64,000 bases of DNA from Tahibacter harae (GTDB taxonomy: Bacteria > Pseudomonadota > Gammaproteobacteria > Xanthomonadales > Rhodanobacteraceae): NCBI RefSeq assembly GCF_024437735.1, contig NZ_JANFQO010000004.1:62001-126000 (forward strand). The letters run 5' to 3'. The position numbers and the translations under genes are program-made. Of this stretch, positions 1 to 8,507 are shown one piece after another (the first letter of the stretch is position 1; each line of letters starts with the position of its first letter). The notes under the pieces are model-generated. The model did not search any database. It was given only the letters and a program-made list of their open reading frames with translations, and had not been told where the DNA came from.

Positions 1-378
1 CACCGCCGGGCGCAGCGCATAGACGCGGCGCGCCAGCGCCGTCGCGGCGAGCAGCCAGGCCGCGCCGATCAGCACCTGCAGCACGCGCGGCCAGACATCG
101 TTGACGCCGGCCACCGCCCAGCCGGCGTGGATCAGCCAGAACAGCAGCGGCACCTTGTGGCTGTAGGCATGGCCGTTGATGTGGGGAACCAGGAAACCGT
201 GCTGATTCCACATTTCCCAGGCCACGCCCAGGGTACGGGTGGAATACAGCGGCAGCGGGCCATGCTGGAAAATCGCAAACAGGGCGACGGCGAACCAAAG
301 CAACAACCAGGCCGGCGGAACCAGGTTCGGACGCATCGTTGGCGGCATGTGCAAGCGGCTGGGAGAAATTCGCCGCAT
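1..378 (-). CDS. ArnT/PMT-like membrane glycosyltransferase, N-terminal part, cut by the window edge
   Basis: About 126 residues are visible, read leftwards out of the window. After a short basic N-terminus there is a hydrophobic helix (PAWLLLWFAVALFAIF), then GPLPLYSTRTLGVAWEMW, GFLVPHINGHAYSHKVPLL and further hydrophobic segments. A periplasmic loop ending in a PH..G..Y..K.P pattern after the first helix is typical of ArnT/PMT (GT39/GT83) lipid-linked sugar transferases; the gene at 2098-3813 has the same arrangement (HRGSELYSDKPPL). The usual acidic pair of the first loop is not obvious (TRTLGVAWEMW in its place). I chose ATG 378 because GGAGGG lies 10 nt upstream; in-frame ATGs at 348 and 336 are alternatives. 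The gene is divergent from the GT2 gene at 477. The family call is fairly secure; the substrate is unknown. Confidence 0.7.
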   Translation of the reverse strand, partial: MRRISPSRLHMPPTMRPNLVPPAWLLLWFAVALFAIFQHGPLPLYSTRTLGVAWEMWNQHGFLVPHINGHAYSHKVPLLFWLIHAGWAVAGVNDVWPRVLQVLIGAAWLLAATALARRVYALRPAV

Positions 379-476
379 TCTAGCAGCGCCCTCCATGACC
401 GTCCGTTAGGCGCGCCTGAGATTCCCCGCACCGACAGGTTTGGGCCGGCGCCGCGCGGCTGCTACTCTCGCCCGCC

Positions 477-1253
477 ATGTCCGATCTCGCCCGCCCCGGC
501 CTCACGGCCTGCATCATCACCTTCAACGAAGCCGACCGCATCGAGGCCTGCCTGGCTTCGCTGGATTTCTGCGACGAGATTGTCGTGGTGGATTCCGGCT
601 CCAGCGACGGCACGGCCGAACGCGCCGCGGCGCTGGGCGCGCGCGTACTCACGCGCGCCTTCGACGGCTACCGCCGGCAGAAGGATTTCGCCGTGCAGCA
701 GGCCGCCCACGACTGGGTGCTGTGCCTGGACGCGGACGAGCGCGTGACACCGGAACTGCGCGCCGCGATCCTGGCCGCGCGCGCCGCGGGCTTTGCCGCC
801 GCCGGCTACCGCTTCGCCCGCTGCACCGAATATTTCGGCGCCTTCCTGCGCCACGGCAACGCCTATCCCGACCGCGTGCTGCGCCTGTTCGACCGCCGCC
901 GCGGCGGCTGGCGCGGCGAGCGCGAGATCCATGAACACGTCAGCGTGGACGGCCCGGTCGAACGCCTGGCCGGCGATCTGGAACACCGCGCCTACCGTTC
1001 CCTGGCCGACCAGCTGCGCCGGCTGGAACGCTACGCCCAGCTCATGGCCGAACACGACCAGGCGCGCGGCCGGCGCGCGCGGCTGCTCAACCTTGTCGTG
1101 AATCCGGGCTGGCGCTTCGTGCGCGGCTTCGTGCTGCGCGCGGGCTTTCTCGACGGCTGGCGCGGGCTGATCTACGCCTGGGTCGAGGCCAACTACGTGC
1201 GCCAGAAATTCATCAAGCTGTGGCTGCTCAACCGCGGCCAGCGCATCGCCTGA
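477..1253 (+). CDS. Family 2 glycosyltransferase, WaaE/KdtX-like
   Basis: A 258-residue cytosolic GT2 enzyme that probably adds a sugar to lipopolysaccharide core or a similar envelope glycan from a nucleotide sugar. The N-terminus has the GT-A signature ACIITFNEADRIEACL, then EIVVVDSGSSDGT (about 34-46), and a DAD metal-binding motif at 85-87 (LCLDADERV). The C-terminal part with REIHEHV and the aromatic end GLIYAWVEANYVRQKFIKLW matches the WaaE-like branch. The length is normal. No Shine-Dalgarno sequence is evident before ATG 477. It is transcribed away from the ArnT-like gene at 1-378, and both fit an envelope-sugar role. The exact acceptor cannot be read from the sequence. Confidence 0.85.
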   Translation: MSDLARPGLTACIITFNEADRIEACLASLDFCDEIVVVDSGSSDGTAERAAALGARVLTRAFDGYRRQKDFAVQQAAHDWVLCLDADERVTPELRAAILAARAAGFAAAGYRFARCTEYFGAFLRHGNAYPDRVLRLFDRRRGGWRGEREIHEHVSVDGPVERLAGDLEHRAYRSLADQLRRLERYAQLMAEHDQARGRRARLLNLVVNPGWRFVRGFVLRAGFLDGWRGLIYAWVEANYVRQKFIKLWLLNRGQRIA

Positions 1254-1266
1254 GCGCGATTTCCCC

Positions 1267-1283
1267 GGCCGCGCCGCGCGGCC
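1267..1283. terminator. Short GC hairpin between convergent genes
   Basis: GGCCGCG and CGCGGCC form a perfect 7-bp stem around a 3-nt loop, 13 nt after the GT2 stop and 92 nt from the convergent gene's stop. There is no T-run, so it is only a weak terminator candidate. Confidence 0.3.
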
Positions 1284-1374
1284 AATCCGGCGTGCAGTCC
1301 GGACGCGCGCCCCACTCGCGCCGCCCGGCGCGCACGAGCCGGCGCGCCAGGTCCGCCGTATGCCGCCGCGACGC

Positions 1375-1848
1375 TCAGGCCCGCGCCAGGATGCGCTGCG
1401 CCCGCGCCGTCATGCCGGCGGCGAATTCCTCGCCCTTGGCCTTGGCCAGCACACGCTGGTATTCGGGCAGAAGTTCGGTGAGTTCGGCCTTGGTATAGCA
1501 GCGCTCGAGCTTCAGCGTGAAGAGGAAGGCGCGCAAGCCCAGCGCGGCGACTGCGGTTTCGTTGATGAAGGCGCGCGCCAGCTGCAGCGGCGGCAGTTCG
1601 GCCTCGGCCGGCGCCGCGGCAGCGGCGGCGGACTGGGCCTGCAGCGTAATCAGGTTCAGCCCGGTCAGTTCGGCCAGGATGCCGCCCACGTCGCCCAGCG
1701 CGGCGAACTGGCGCTTGAGATCGGCCACGCTGTGCTCACCGTTCACCGCGATCAGCAGCGAACGCGAGCGTGCATGCAGCTTGTGCTGACGATCAACGAG
1801 TTCGCGCTGACCCTGCGGGGTCTTGCGCGGAATTGCCTGGTCCTGCAT
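1375..1848 (-). CDS. Conserved hypothetical protein, 157 aa
   Basis: I do not recognise a characterised family. The protein is soluble, with no signal peptide or membrane segment. The N-terminal third (about 20-60) is basic with a regular hydrophobic spacing (RSRSLLIAVNGEHSVADLKRQF), a pattern seen in small regulatory proteins of this bacterial group; an Ala/Pro-rich linker at about 80-95 follows, then a helical C-terminal half with YTKAELTELLPEYQRVL. I chose ATG 1848 because GGGAGCAGG lies just upstream, rather than longer in-frame starts reaching back to 2070. It is flanked by glycosyltransferase genes on both sides and may be transcribed alone. Confidence 0.6.
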   Translation of the reverse strand: MQDQAIPRKTPQGQRELVDRQHKLHARSRSLLIAVNGEHSVADLKRQFAALGDVGGILAELTGLNLITLQAQSAAAAAAPAEAELPPLQLARAFINETAVAALGLRAFLFTLKLERCYTKAELTELLPEYQRVLAKAKGEEFAAGMTARAQRILARA

Positions 1849-2097
1849 GGCCCTGCTCCCGAGGTCCGCAACGTAGGCCTGAGCATAATTCGGCGCGGCC
1901 GGAATTGACCAACCAGCCGCCGCGCGACGCCGCGGATTGCAAAACGCGGGAGAGCCACGATCGCCGCTCGGCCGCCTCCGCGGCTGCAAGGGGCGATTGC
2001 AAGGCGCGGGCGTGGCCACAGCGGCGCAGGCGGCGCATCGTCCGCGCCGGGAAACCGCCATACGGCGCAACCGGAGCCGGCGCGCCGCGGCGGCGCG

Positions 2098-3813
2098 CTA
2101 CTCGGCGTCGGGATCGCCGCCGTCGTCCGCCTTGGCCGTGGCCGGATCGCAGCCGGGCCGGAACGCATCGGCCTTGAACACATGCCATTCGCGCCGGTTG
2201 GCATGGCCGGCGTAGACGGTCTTGTCCGCGTCCACGCAGGGGCCGAAGGCGTCGCGCAGCACGAACAGCCAGCGCCGCTGCGGCTGCTCGGCCTGCCAGA
2301 GCCGGGCTTCGGCCAGCTGCTGCGGCCAGCGCTTGACGAAGCCGAAGTCCTTGGCCGGCCGGTCCGCGTGCAGCAGGTTCTGTTCCTTCCAGGCGACCAG
2401 GCCGAGTTCCGCGTCCTTGCCGATCAGTTCACCGGCGCGGCGCATCACCGCCGAGGCCGAGGTCGAATCGTTCAGCACCGGATAGGCCCAGAAGCTGCTG
2501 CCCAGCCAGATCGCGGCCAGGCTGATCGCCAGCGCAAGCAGGGCGCGCCGCGTGCGCAGCCACAATGCCGCAACCAGCGATACCGCGCCGACCGCGATCA
2601 CGAAGCCCCACAGCACCGCGCCGCCGGCGCCCAGTCCGCGCTGCTCGACCAGGCGGTTGGCCGCAGCCAGATGCCCGCTCCAGGCGAGGATGCCGCCGAC
2701 GAGGAACAGTGCGCCCAGCGCGGCGACGAAGCCCAGCACGACGCGGCGCAGCCAGGGCCGCTGTGCGATGTCTTCCAGCTGCGCACCCAGCAGCAGCGCG
2801 AACAGCGGCAGCGCCGGCATGATGTAGACATCGCGCTTGCCGCGCGGAAAAGTGAAGAACAGCACAATCAGTACGATCCAGGCCAACGGCAGCAACACGC
2901 GCGCATCGCGGGCGCGCAGCGCGTCGCGCCAGCGCGGCACCGCCCAGGGCAGGGCCAGGGACAGCGGCAGCCAGGCGAACGCGATCACCTGGACGTAGTA
3001 CCAGGGCGGCTGGTGGTGATCCCAGGATCTGGCGTAGCGGCCGGCGGTCTGGCGGAACAGGATGTCGTCCATGTAGGCGCGGTATTCCGGCGCGTTCTGC
3101 GCCAGCACCGCATACAGCATCGGCCCCAGCCACAGCGAGATCGCGGCGAGGAAGGCGACGGCGCCGAGCAGCCAGCGTCCGGCGCTGCCCTGGGTGCGGC
3201 TGACACCGGGCCAGTCCTTCCAGCGCGCGAACAGATAGGGCAGGAACATCAGCAGCGCGAGCACGCCGACGCCCTTGGTGATTACGCCCAGGCCGGCAGC
3301 GAAGCAGCCCAGCCAGTAGGCGCGCCAGTCCGGCCCGAGCAGGAAATGGCGCAGCAGGCCGTAATTGGCCAGGGTGATGAAGAAGCAGACCGTGGGGTCG
3401 ATCTGCGCCCGCTTGGCCTGGTAGACGAACTGGAAGGCGCACAGCAGCGCAGCGGCGGCGTAGAGGCCGACCTTGTGGTTCCACAGGCGCCGGCCCAGGT
3501 CGTAGACCAGGCCCAGCATGCCCAGCCCGGCCAGCAGCGACGGCAGCAGGAAGGCGATGCGCCAGTTGCCGGTCAGCGTGTAGAAAAACGCCTGGCTGGC
3601 CATGAACAGCGGCGGCTTGTCCGAATACAGCTCGCTGCCGCGGTGCGGGATCAGCCAGTTGCCGGATTCGACCATGTACTTGGCGACCAGGGCGAAGCGC
3701 GGCTCGTCCGCCGGCCAGGGATCGCGCAGGCCCATGCCCGCGGCGAGTACGACCAGGGCGACGGCGAAAAACAGCCACAACTGCTGGCGCGGCGTCAGCG
3801 GGGACTGGAACAT
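2098..3813 (-). CDS. ArnT-like integral membrane glycosyltransferase
   Basis: A 571-residue GT39/GT83 transferase, expected to move a sugar from a polyprenyl-phosphate carrier to lipid A or another periplasmic acceptor. Helix 1 is at about 12-28, followed by the periplasmic signature WPADEPRFALVAKYM with the catalytic-type D36/E37, then SGNWLIPHRG and YSDKPPL, and about ten more hydrophobic helices. The C-terminal 150 residues form a soluble periplasmic domain. The start is ATG 3813; a TTG at 3834 would add seven residues. The DUF885 lipoprotein gene lies 70 nt upstream on the same strand. Without an adjacent arn operon, aminoarabinose transfer is only one possibility. Confidence 0.82.
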   Translation of the reverse strand: MFQSPLTPRQQLWLFFAVALVVLAAGMGLRDPWPADEPRFALVAKYMVESGNWLIPHRGSELYSDKPPLFMASQAFFYTLTGNWRIAFLLPSLLAGLGMLGLVYDLGRRLWNHKVGLYAAAALLCAFQFVYQAKRAQIDPTVCFFITLANYGLLRHFLLGPDWRAYWLGCFAAGLGVITKGVGVLALLMFLPYLFARWKDWPGVSRTQGSAGRWLLGAVAFLAAISLWLGPMLYAVLAQNAPEYRAYMDDILFRQTAGRYARSWDHHQPPWYYVQVIAFAWLPLSLALPWAVPRWRDALRARDARVLLPLAWIVLIVLFFTFPRGKRDVYIMPALPLFALLLGAQLEDIAQRPWLRRVVLGFVAALGALFLVGGILAWSGHLAAANRLVEQRGLGAGGAVLWGFVIAVGAVSLVAALWLRTRRALLALAISLAAIWLGSSFWAYPVLNDSTSASAVMRRAGELIGKDAELGLVAWKEQNLLHADRPAKDFGFVKRWPQQLAEARLWQAEQPQRRWLFVLRDAFGPCVDADKTVYAGHANRREWHVFKADAFRPGCDPATAKADDGGDPDAE

Positions 3814-3883
3814 GGTCAGGCAGGCTTGGGGCAACGGGGCGCGCAGTATAGCGGCCCCGTGTTAAGCCCTTCTCGGCCGCCGC

Positions 3884-5683
3884 TCAGCGTATGGGTTCGC
3901 CCAGGTACAACGCGCGGGTGAAGCGCACCGGCGGCGCGCCGTAGGACAGCACGGCGTCGTGGTAGCGCTTGAGATCGAAGCCGCCGCCCGCGCGCTGCTG
4001 CGCCTCGCGCCGCAGCGCGATCCATTCCTCAGCGCCGACGAAATAGGTCGACAGCTGTACCGCTTCCAGCTGTGCCCGGGTCCATTTCTCGGCCGCCTCG
4101 CGTTCTTCCTGAAAAGTTTCCTCGATCATGAAGCGCACCGTGTCCTCGCGGCTGGCGCCGTCCACATGGACCAGCTGGTCGACGATGGCGTTGCTGATGC
4201 CGCGCAACAGCCATTTCAGATGCACCAGGCGGAACAGCGGATCGTCGCCGCGGTAGCCTTCCTCCACCATCATGTTCTGCGTATACCAGGCCCAGCCCTC
4301 GACGAACGGCCCCGACCACAGCACCGCGCGCAGCGGCGAGGCATAACCGTTGCTGTGCCACATCTGCACGTAATGGCCGGGCATGGCCTCGTGCACGGTC
4401 AGTTCGCGGATGGAGCGCGTGTTGTACTCGCGCAGGTAGGAATCGGCCTGCGCAGCGGTCCATTCCTCGGGCACCGGCGAGATCAGGTAGAAGGTGGGCA
4501 GGTGCCGTTCCAGCGGTCCCGGCGGCTCGCAGGTGGCCAGGGCCACGCCGCGCTGGAATTTCGGCGTCAATGCGATCTTGAGCGGCGCGTCGGGCAGCGT
4601 GATGAGGTCTTTCTGCTGCACGAAGGCGGTGGTCTCGGCGAGGGCGGCTTCGGCTTCGGCGATCTGGCCTTCGCGGCCCGGCCGCTCGGCCGCGGCCAGC
4701 GCCAGCGCAGCGCTGATGACCTGGCGTTCCTGGGCGCGGCCGACCGGCGCGGCGGGATACGAAGCGGCACCGCCGCGCGCGGCCAGGATGGCGCGCGACA
4801 AGGTATACATTTCCGAGCGCACGCGGCGCAGCTCGGCTTCGGCGCGGCGGCGGATCTCGGCACGCGACAGCGGCGAATTCAGGGCGAAGGCCAGCTTCTC
4901 GTCGAACGCGCGCGCGCCGGCGCGGTAGTCGCCGCGCGCATTCGGCACCAGCACCTCGTCCAGCCAGCGCTGCTGCTCGGCGACGGCAGCACGCAGGCCG
5001 GCGACCGCGGCCTCCAGGCGCGCACGCTCCTTCGTATCGAGCACGCCGGCTTCGGGCAGGATCAGCTCATCGACGATGGTCAGCACGCCGGCGTTCTGCT
5101 GCGCGGCGATGCGCGCATGCACCGGCGGCACGCGCGCCGGATCGAGGTTGGCGCGCGCAGCGCGCAGCAGCTGGGGCAGTTTTTCCATGCGTGCGGCGGC
5201 GCTGCGCAGGCGCTGGGACAGCGGCGCGAAATCGCGCGCCATCAGCAGATAGAGCGCATTGCCGGCGAGCTGGGAATAGAGCAGCGGATTCCACGCCCAG
5301 GGCTGGGAGGAAGCCGCGTTCCAGGCGTCGTAGCCGGCCTGGTTCTTCAAGATGTGGTAGTCGACCTGGTTGGCCCGCGACAGCTGCGCGAGGTCGATGC
5401 GGGCGAGCTGTTCCAGGGTGCGCCGCGCCAGCGCCTCGGAAGCGGCCCGGCCCGCCGCGGAAAGATCGTCGATCTCGCCATCGTAGCGGTGTTCGCCGCT
5501 CAGCGTCGCGCCGACCGGCCCGAGGCGGAACGATTCGGCCAGCCACTGCGCCGACAGCGCGGCGAAGGCGCGGTCGGCCTCGCTCGCATTTTCCGCTGCG
5601 GCAGCAGCCGGCGGACGGACGGCCTGGGGCTGGCAGGCGGCGACACAGGCGAGCAGGCAGGCGACGGCAATCGCGCGCAGCAT
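3884..5683 (-). CDS. DUF885 family lipoprotein (putative zinc metallopeptidase fold)
   Basis: A 599-residue exported protein. The N-terminus is a lipoprotein signal with lipobox VAAC (lipidated Cys17). The family hallmark HEAMPGH is at 431-437, an HExxxGH element that resembles a zinc site, followed by FVEGWAWY, which supplies a likely third ligand. DUF885 members are related to M3/M32-like helical peptidases, but very few have a measured activity. ATG 5683 is preceded by GGAGAA at a good distance. It lies 107 nt downstream of the NtrY gene on the same strand and could be at the end of that transcript. Envelope peptidase or carboxypeptidase activity is an inference. Confidence 0.85.
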   Translation of the reverse strand: MLRAIAVACLLACVAACQPQAVRPPAAAAAENASEADRAFAALSAQWLAESFRLGPVGATLSGEHRYDGEIDDLSAAGRAASEALARRTLEQLARIDLAQLSRANQVDYHILKNQAGYDAWNAASSQPWAWNPLLYSQLAGNALYLLMARDFAPLSQRLRSAAARMEKLPQLLRAARANLDPARVPPVHARIAAQQNAGVLTIVDELILPEAGVLDTKERARLEAAVAGLRAAVAEQQRWLDEVLVPNARGDYRAGARAFDEKLAFALNSPLSRAEIRRRAEAELRRVRSEMYTLSRAILAARGGAASYPAAPVGRAQERQVISAALALAAAERPGREGQIAEAEAALAETTAFVQQKDLITLPDAPLKIALTPKFQRGVALATCEPPGPLERHLPTFYLISPVPEEWTAAQADSYLREYNTRSIRELTVHEAMPGHYVQMWHSNGYASPLRAVLWSGPFVEGWAWYTQNMMVEEGYRGDDPLFRLVHLKWLLRGISNAIVDQLVHVDGASREDTVRFMIEETFQEEREAAEKWTRAQLEAVQLSTYFVGAEEWIALRREAQQRAGGGFDLKRYHDAVLSYGAPPVRFTRALYLGEPIR

Positions 5684-5790
5684 GGCATTCTCCGGCGGCG
5701 GTGGTCGCCCGAGACTAGCGGCCTGCGCAAAAGTCGAACTGTCCCGAAAGGCACGAATGCAGCGCTGTCGCCACCGCGGCAACCTGGCGG

Positions 5791-7953
5791 CTAATCCAGC
5801 GGCAGGCGCAGGCGGAAGCTGGCGCCGCCGCCGGCGCGGTTGTCGGCGCGGATGCTGCCGCCGTGTTCCTCGACGATCTTCTTCACCACGGCCAGGCCCA
5901 GGCCGGTGCCGCGCGACTTGCTGCTGGTATACGGCTCGTACCAGCGGTCGCCGAAGCCATCGGGCAGGCCGGGGCCGTTGTCGGTGATGGTCAGCTCGGC
6001 CCAGTGGCGGCCGCCGTCCTCGACCCGCGCCGTAATCACCTCGATGCGCGGCTTGGCGTGGTCGCCGATGGCTTCCAGCGCGTTCTTGAGCAGGTTGTGC
6101 AGCAGCTGGCGCAGGCGGCCGGTGTCGGCGCGCACCATCAGCTCGGCGTCGGCGAAGCGGCGGCTGATCTGCAGGCGCTGGTCGTTCTCGTACAGGTCCA
6201 GCACTTCGCCGATCAGCGCATGCAGGGCCAGCGGACGGGTCGACAGCTGCGGCGGGCGCGCATAGTCGCCGAAGGCATTGACCAGGGCCTTGAGCGCCTC
6301 GACCTGGTTGACGATGGTGCGCGTGGCGCGGTCCATCACTTCGGTGTCGTCGGCCGGCAGGCGGCCGATGAAGCGCCGGCGCAGGCGTTCGGCGGCGAGC
6401 TGGATCGGCGTCAGCGGATTCTTCACCTCGTGGGCGAGGCGCCGTGCCACCTCGGCCCAGGCCGCATCGCGCTGGGCGCGGTTGAGCAGGGTGAGATCGT
6501 CGAACACGGCCACATAGCCCGCATGCTCCGGACCGCCGCCGACCAGCTCGGTGCCGTGCAGCAGCAGTACGCGGCGTTCGCCCTCGCCTTCCAGCACGAT
6601 TTCCTCGCGCCATTCGCGCGCGTTCTCGCGCAGGTGGCGCAGCAGCGGGTCGATCAGCGGGGCGAGATCGGGCTGCGCCTGGCGCACCAGGGCCAGCGGC
6701 TGGCCCAGCTGGCGCGACAGGGCCACGCCGAGGATGGTGTCGGCGGAACGGTTGGCGGTGCGCAGCACGCCGTCGCGGTCGACGCCGAGCACGCCGGCGC
6801 TCAGGTGTTCCAGCACGGCGCGCAGGTAGGCGCGCTGGGCCTCGGATTCCTGCGTGCTGCGCTGGGCGCGCACGCCGGCGCGTTCCAGCTCGCGCTGCAT
6901 CTGGTTGAAGGAGTTGAGCAGGAAGCCGAGTTCGTCGCGGCTGGCCACCGGCAGCGGCGTGTCGTAGCGGCCGGCGCTGACCGCGCGCGTGGCCGCAGCC
7001 AGGCGGCCTATGGGCGCGACCAGGCGCCGCGCCACGCCGAAGGCGGTGAGCAGGGCGAACAGCACGGACAGCAGCAGCACGAAGGTCAGCACCAGGCTGA
7101 AGGTGAGCTTGAGCGAGCCGCGCAGGAATTTCAGGCGGCGGAAATCGAAACTGGCCGCCTCCACGCGCTGGGTCAGCGGGCGCAGCCGCGGCGGCAGCGG
7201 GAACAGGGTCTGCAACAGGCGCGGCTGCGCGCCGGCGTGGCCGAAGCGGCGCAGCACGCGCAGCACCAGTTGCTCCCCCATGGGCTCGGCCGCGGCATAG
7301 CCGTCGCCGCCGGACAGGCGCATCAGCGTGGCCGCATCCGGATAGGACGGCGTGAGGAAGCGCGGATCCGAACTCGCCGTGGCGATCACCGTCGCGTTGT
7401 CGCCGAACACGGTGAGCTGGGTGGCGCCGAGTTCGTCGATCACGTCGTCCAGCGCGCCCTGCATCTCGTCGTCGGCCTGCGTCTCCAGCTTCGCGGCCAG
7501 GCCGGCGCTGGCCTGCTGGCTGATGCGCAGGCGCTCGTCCACGTACAGGCGGCCGATTTCCAGCGCATCGTCCAGCGACTGTTCCAGGCGCACGTTGAAC
7601 CAGGCGTCGATGGTGGCGTTGAGGAAATTCAGCGCGAAGCCGTACACCACCAGCACCGGCGGCACCGCCAGCAGCATCAGCATCAGCAGCAGGCGCCGGG
7701 TCAGGCGCGCGCCGGGCACCTCGCGCCGCGCATCGGCGACCAGGCGCAGCAGGCGCAGCACGATGACGACGATCAACGTGAGCAGGGCCGCGCTGGCGAA
7801 CACCAGCATCCACGGATACAGGCGGCCAAGGCGGTTGCTGCCGCTGGCCGCGTCGCCGGCCAGCAGCAGCGCGCAGCCGAGCAGGGCCAGCACCGCCAGG
7901 GCCGGCAGCAGGCGTCGCGTGATCCAGGTCAGGCCGCCGGAGTACCAGGCCAT
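5791..7953 (-). CDS. ntrY: NtrY-type membrane sensor histidine kinase
   Basis: A 720-residue kinase. Order of parts: membrane helices at about 14-33, 46-70 and 88-112, a periplasmic sensor loop (113-280), another helix at 281-305, HAMP (306-360), PAS (about 370-485), HisKA with H508 in RRLAHEVKNPLTP, and HATPase with the N box HNLLKNALEAIG and G boxes DNGPGLPDGFG and GTGLGLAVVKK. This is the NtrY architecture. Its start overlaps the end of the DUF4390 gene by 25 nt, so the two are translationally coupled. The usual partner regulator ntrX would be expected next, but the next gene is a DUF885 lipoprotein, so the kinase is orphan here. The signal is unknown; nitrogen control should not be assumed. 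Confidence 0.88.
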   Translation of the reverse strand: MAWYSGGLTWITRRLLPALAVLALLGCALLLAGDAASGSNRLGRLYPWMLVFASAALLTLIVVIVLRLLRLVADARREVPGARLTRRLLLMLMLLAVPPVLVVYGFALNFLNATIDAWFNVRLEQSLDDALEIGRLYVDERLRISQQASAGLAAKLETQADDEMQGALDDVIDELGATQLTVFGDNATVIATASSDPRFLTPSYPDAATLMRLSGGDGYAAAEPMGEQLVLRVLRRFGHAGAQPRLLQTLFPLPPRLRPLTQRVEAASFDFRRLKFLRGSLKLTFSLVLTFVLLLSVLFALLTAFGVARRLVAPIGRLAAATRAVSAGRYDTPLPVASRDELGFLLNSFNQMQRELERAGVRAQRSTQESEAQRAYLRAVLEHLSAGVLGVDRDGVLRTANRSADTILGVALSRQLGQPLALVRQAQPDLAPLIDPLLRHLRENAREWREEIVLEGEGERRVLLLHGTELVGGGPEHAGYVAVFDDLTLLNRAQRDAAWAEVARRLAHEVKNPLTPIQLAAERLRRRFIGRLPADDTEVMDRATRTIVNQVEALKALVNAFGDYARPPQLSTRPLALHALIGEVLDLYENDQRLQISRRFADAELMVRADTGRLRQLLHNLLKNALEAIGDHAKPRIEVITARVEDGGRHWAELTITDNGPGLPDGFGDRWYEPYTSSKSRGTGLGLAVVKKIVEEHGGSIRADNRAGGGASFRLRLPLD

Positions 7954-8507
7954 AGGCGTTCCACCACGGCCTGGCGCCAGGCCGGATCCACCAGCGCCGG
8001 CAGGCGCAGCGCGCCCGGCAGGGCGGTCGTGTCGAGTTCGATGCGCACGCTCTGGCGCTCGTCGGCGCCGGCGCGGATGGAGGCCTGGTCCAGCGGCAGC
8101 TCGATGCGGCTGAGCGCGGCGATGGCCGCGGCGCGCACGCCGAAGCTGCGCACCAGCTCGCGGCCGAGGTCGCGCAGCTGGTAGTTGCGCGTGAGCGGGA
8201 AATAGCGCAGCTCCAGGCGGTGCGTCTCGCGCTGCTGCACGCGCCAGCCCAGCGCGCCGCGGCGTTCGCGCGACAGTTCGAACTGCAGGGTCAGCGGGAT
8301 GCCGTGGTCCAGCGCGTCGAGCATTTCCGGGCTGGGTCGCCAGTCGCATTCCAGTACCAGCAGGCCGGTGCCGGCGCGGGTGTCGATGCGCGCGGCGCCG
8401 AGATCCAGGCTGGACTGCGGCGCGGCGCAGCCCTGCAGCAGCAAGGCCAGCAGCAACGCCGGCCCGCGCAGGCGGCGCAGATCAGGCCTGTTTTTCCACA
8501 ATGGCAT
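7929..8507 (-). CDS. DUF4390 lipoprotein
   Basis: A 192-residue small exported protein matching DUF4390, a family known mainly from its position between rsmB and ntrY in betaproteobacteria and Xanthomonadales. The N-terminal hydrophobic stretch LLLALLLQGCAA carries a lipobox (LQGC). The rest looks like a beta-rich domain with ELRYFPLTRNYQLRD as a conserved core. The start at 8507 lies inside the end of rsmB (26-nt overlap) and its end overlaps ntrY by 25 nt, which indicates one coupled operon. Its function is not known; the fixed linkage suggests it assists or modulates the NtrY sensor, which is inference. Confidence 0.8.
   Translation of the reverse strand: MPLWKNRPDLRRLRGPALLLALLLQGCAAPQSSLDLGAARIDTRAGTGLLVLECDWRPSPEMLDALDHGIPLTLQFELSRERRGALGWRVQQRETHRLELRYFPLTRNYQLRDLGRELVRSFGVRAAAIAALSRIELPLDQASIRAGADERQSVRIELDTTALPGALRLPALVDPAWRQAVVERLWPGTPAA

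Noticed and set aside
3884-7813. A 1309-codon minus-strand open frame spanning two gene regions
   Set aside because: Only the last 599 codons have coding character (DUF885 lipoprotein). The rest is an Arg/Ala/Gly-rich shadow of the ntrY gene in another frame; a proper start and signal peptide occur at 5683.
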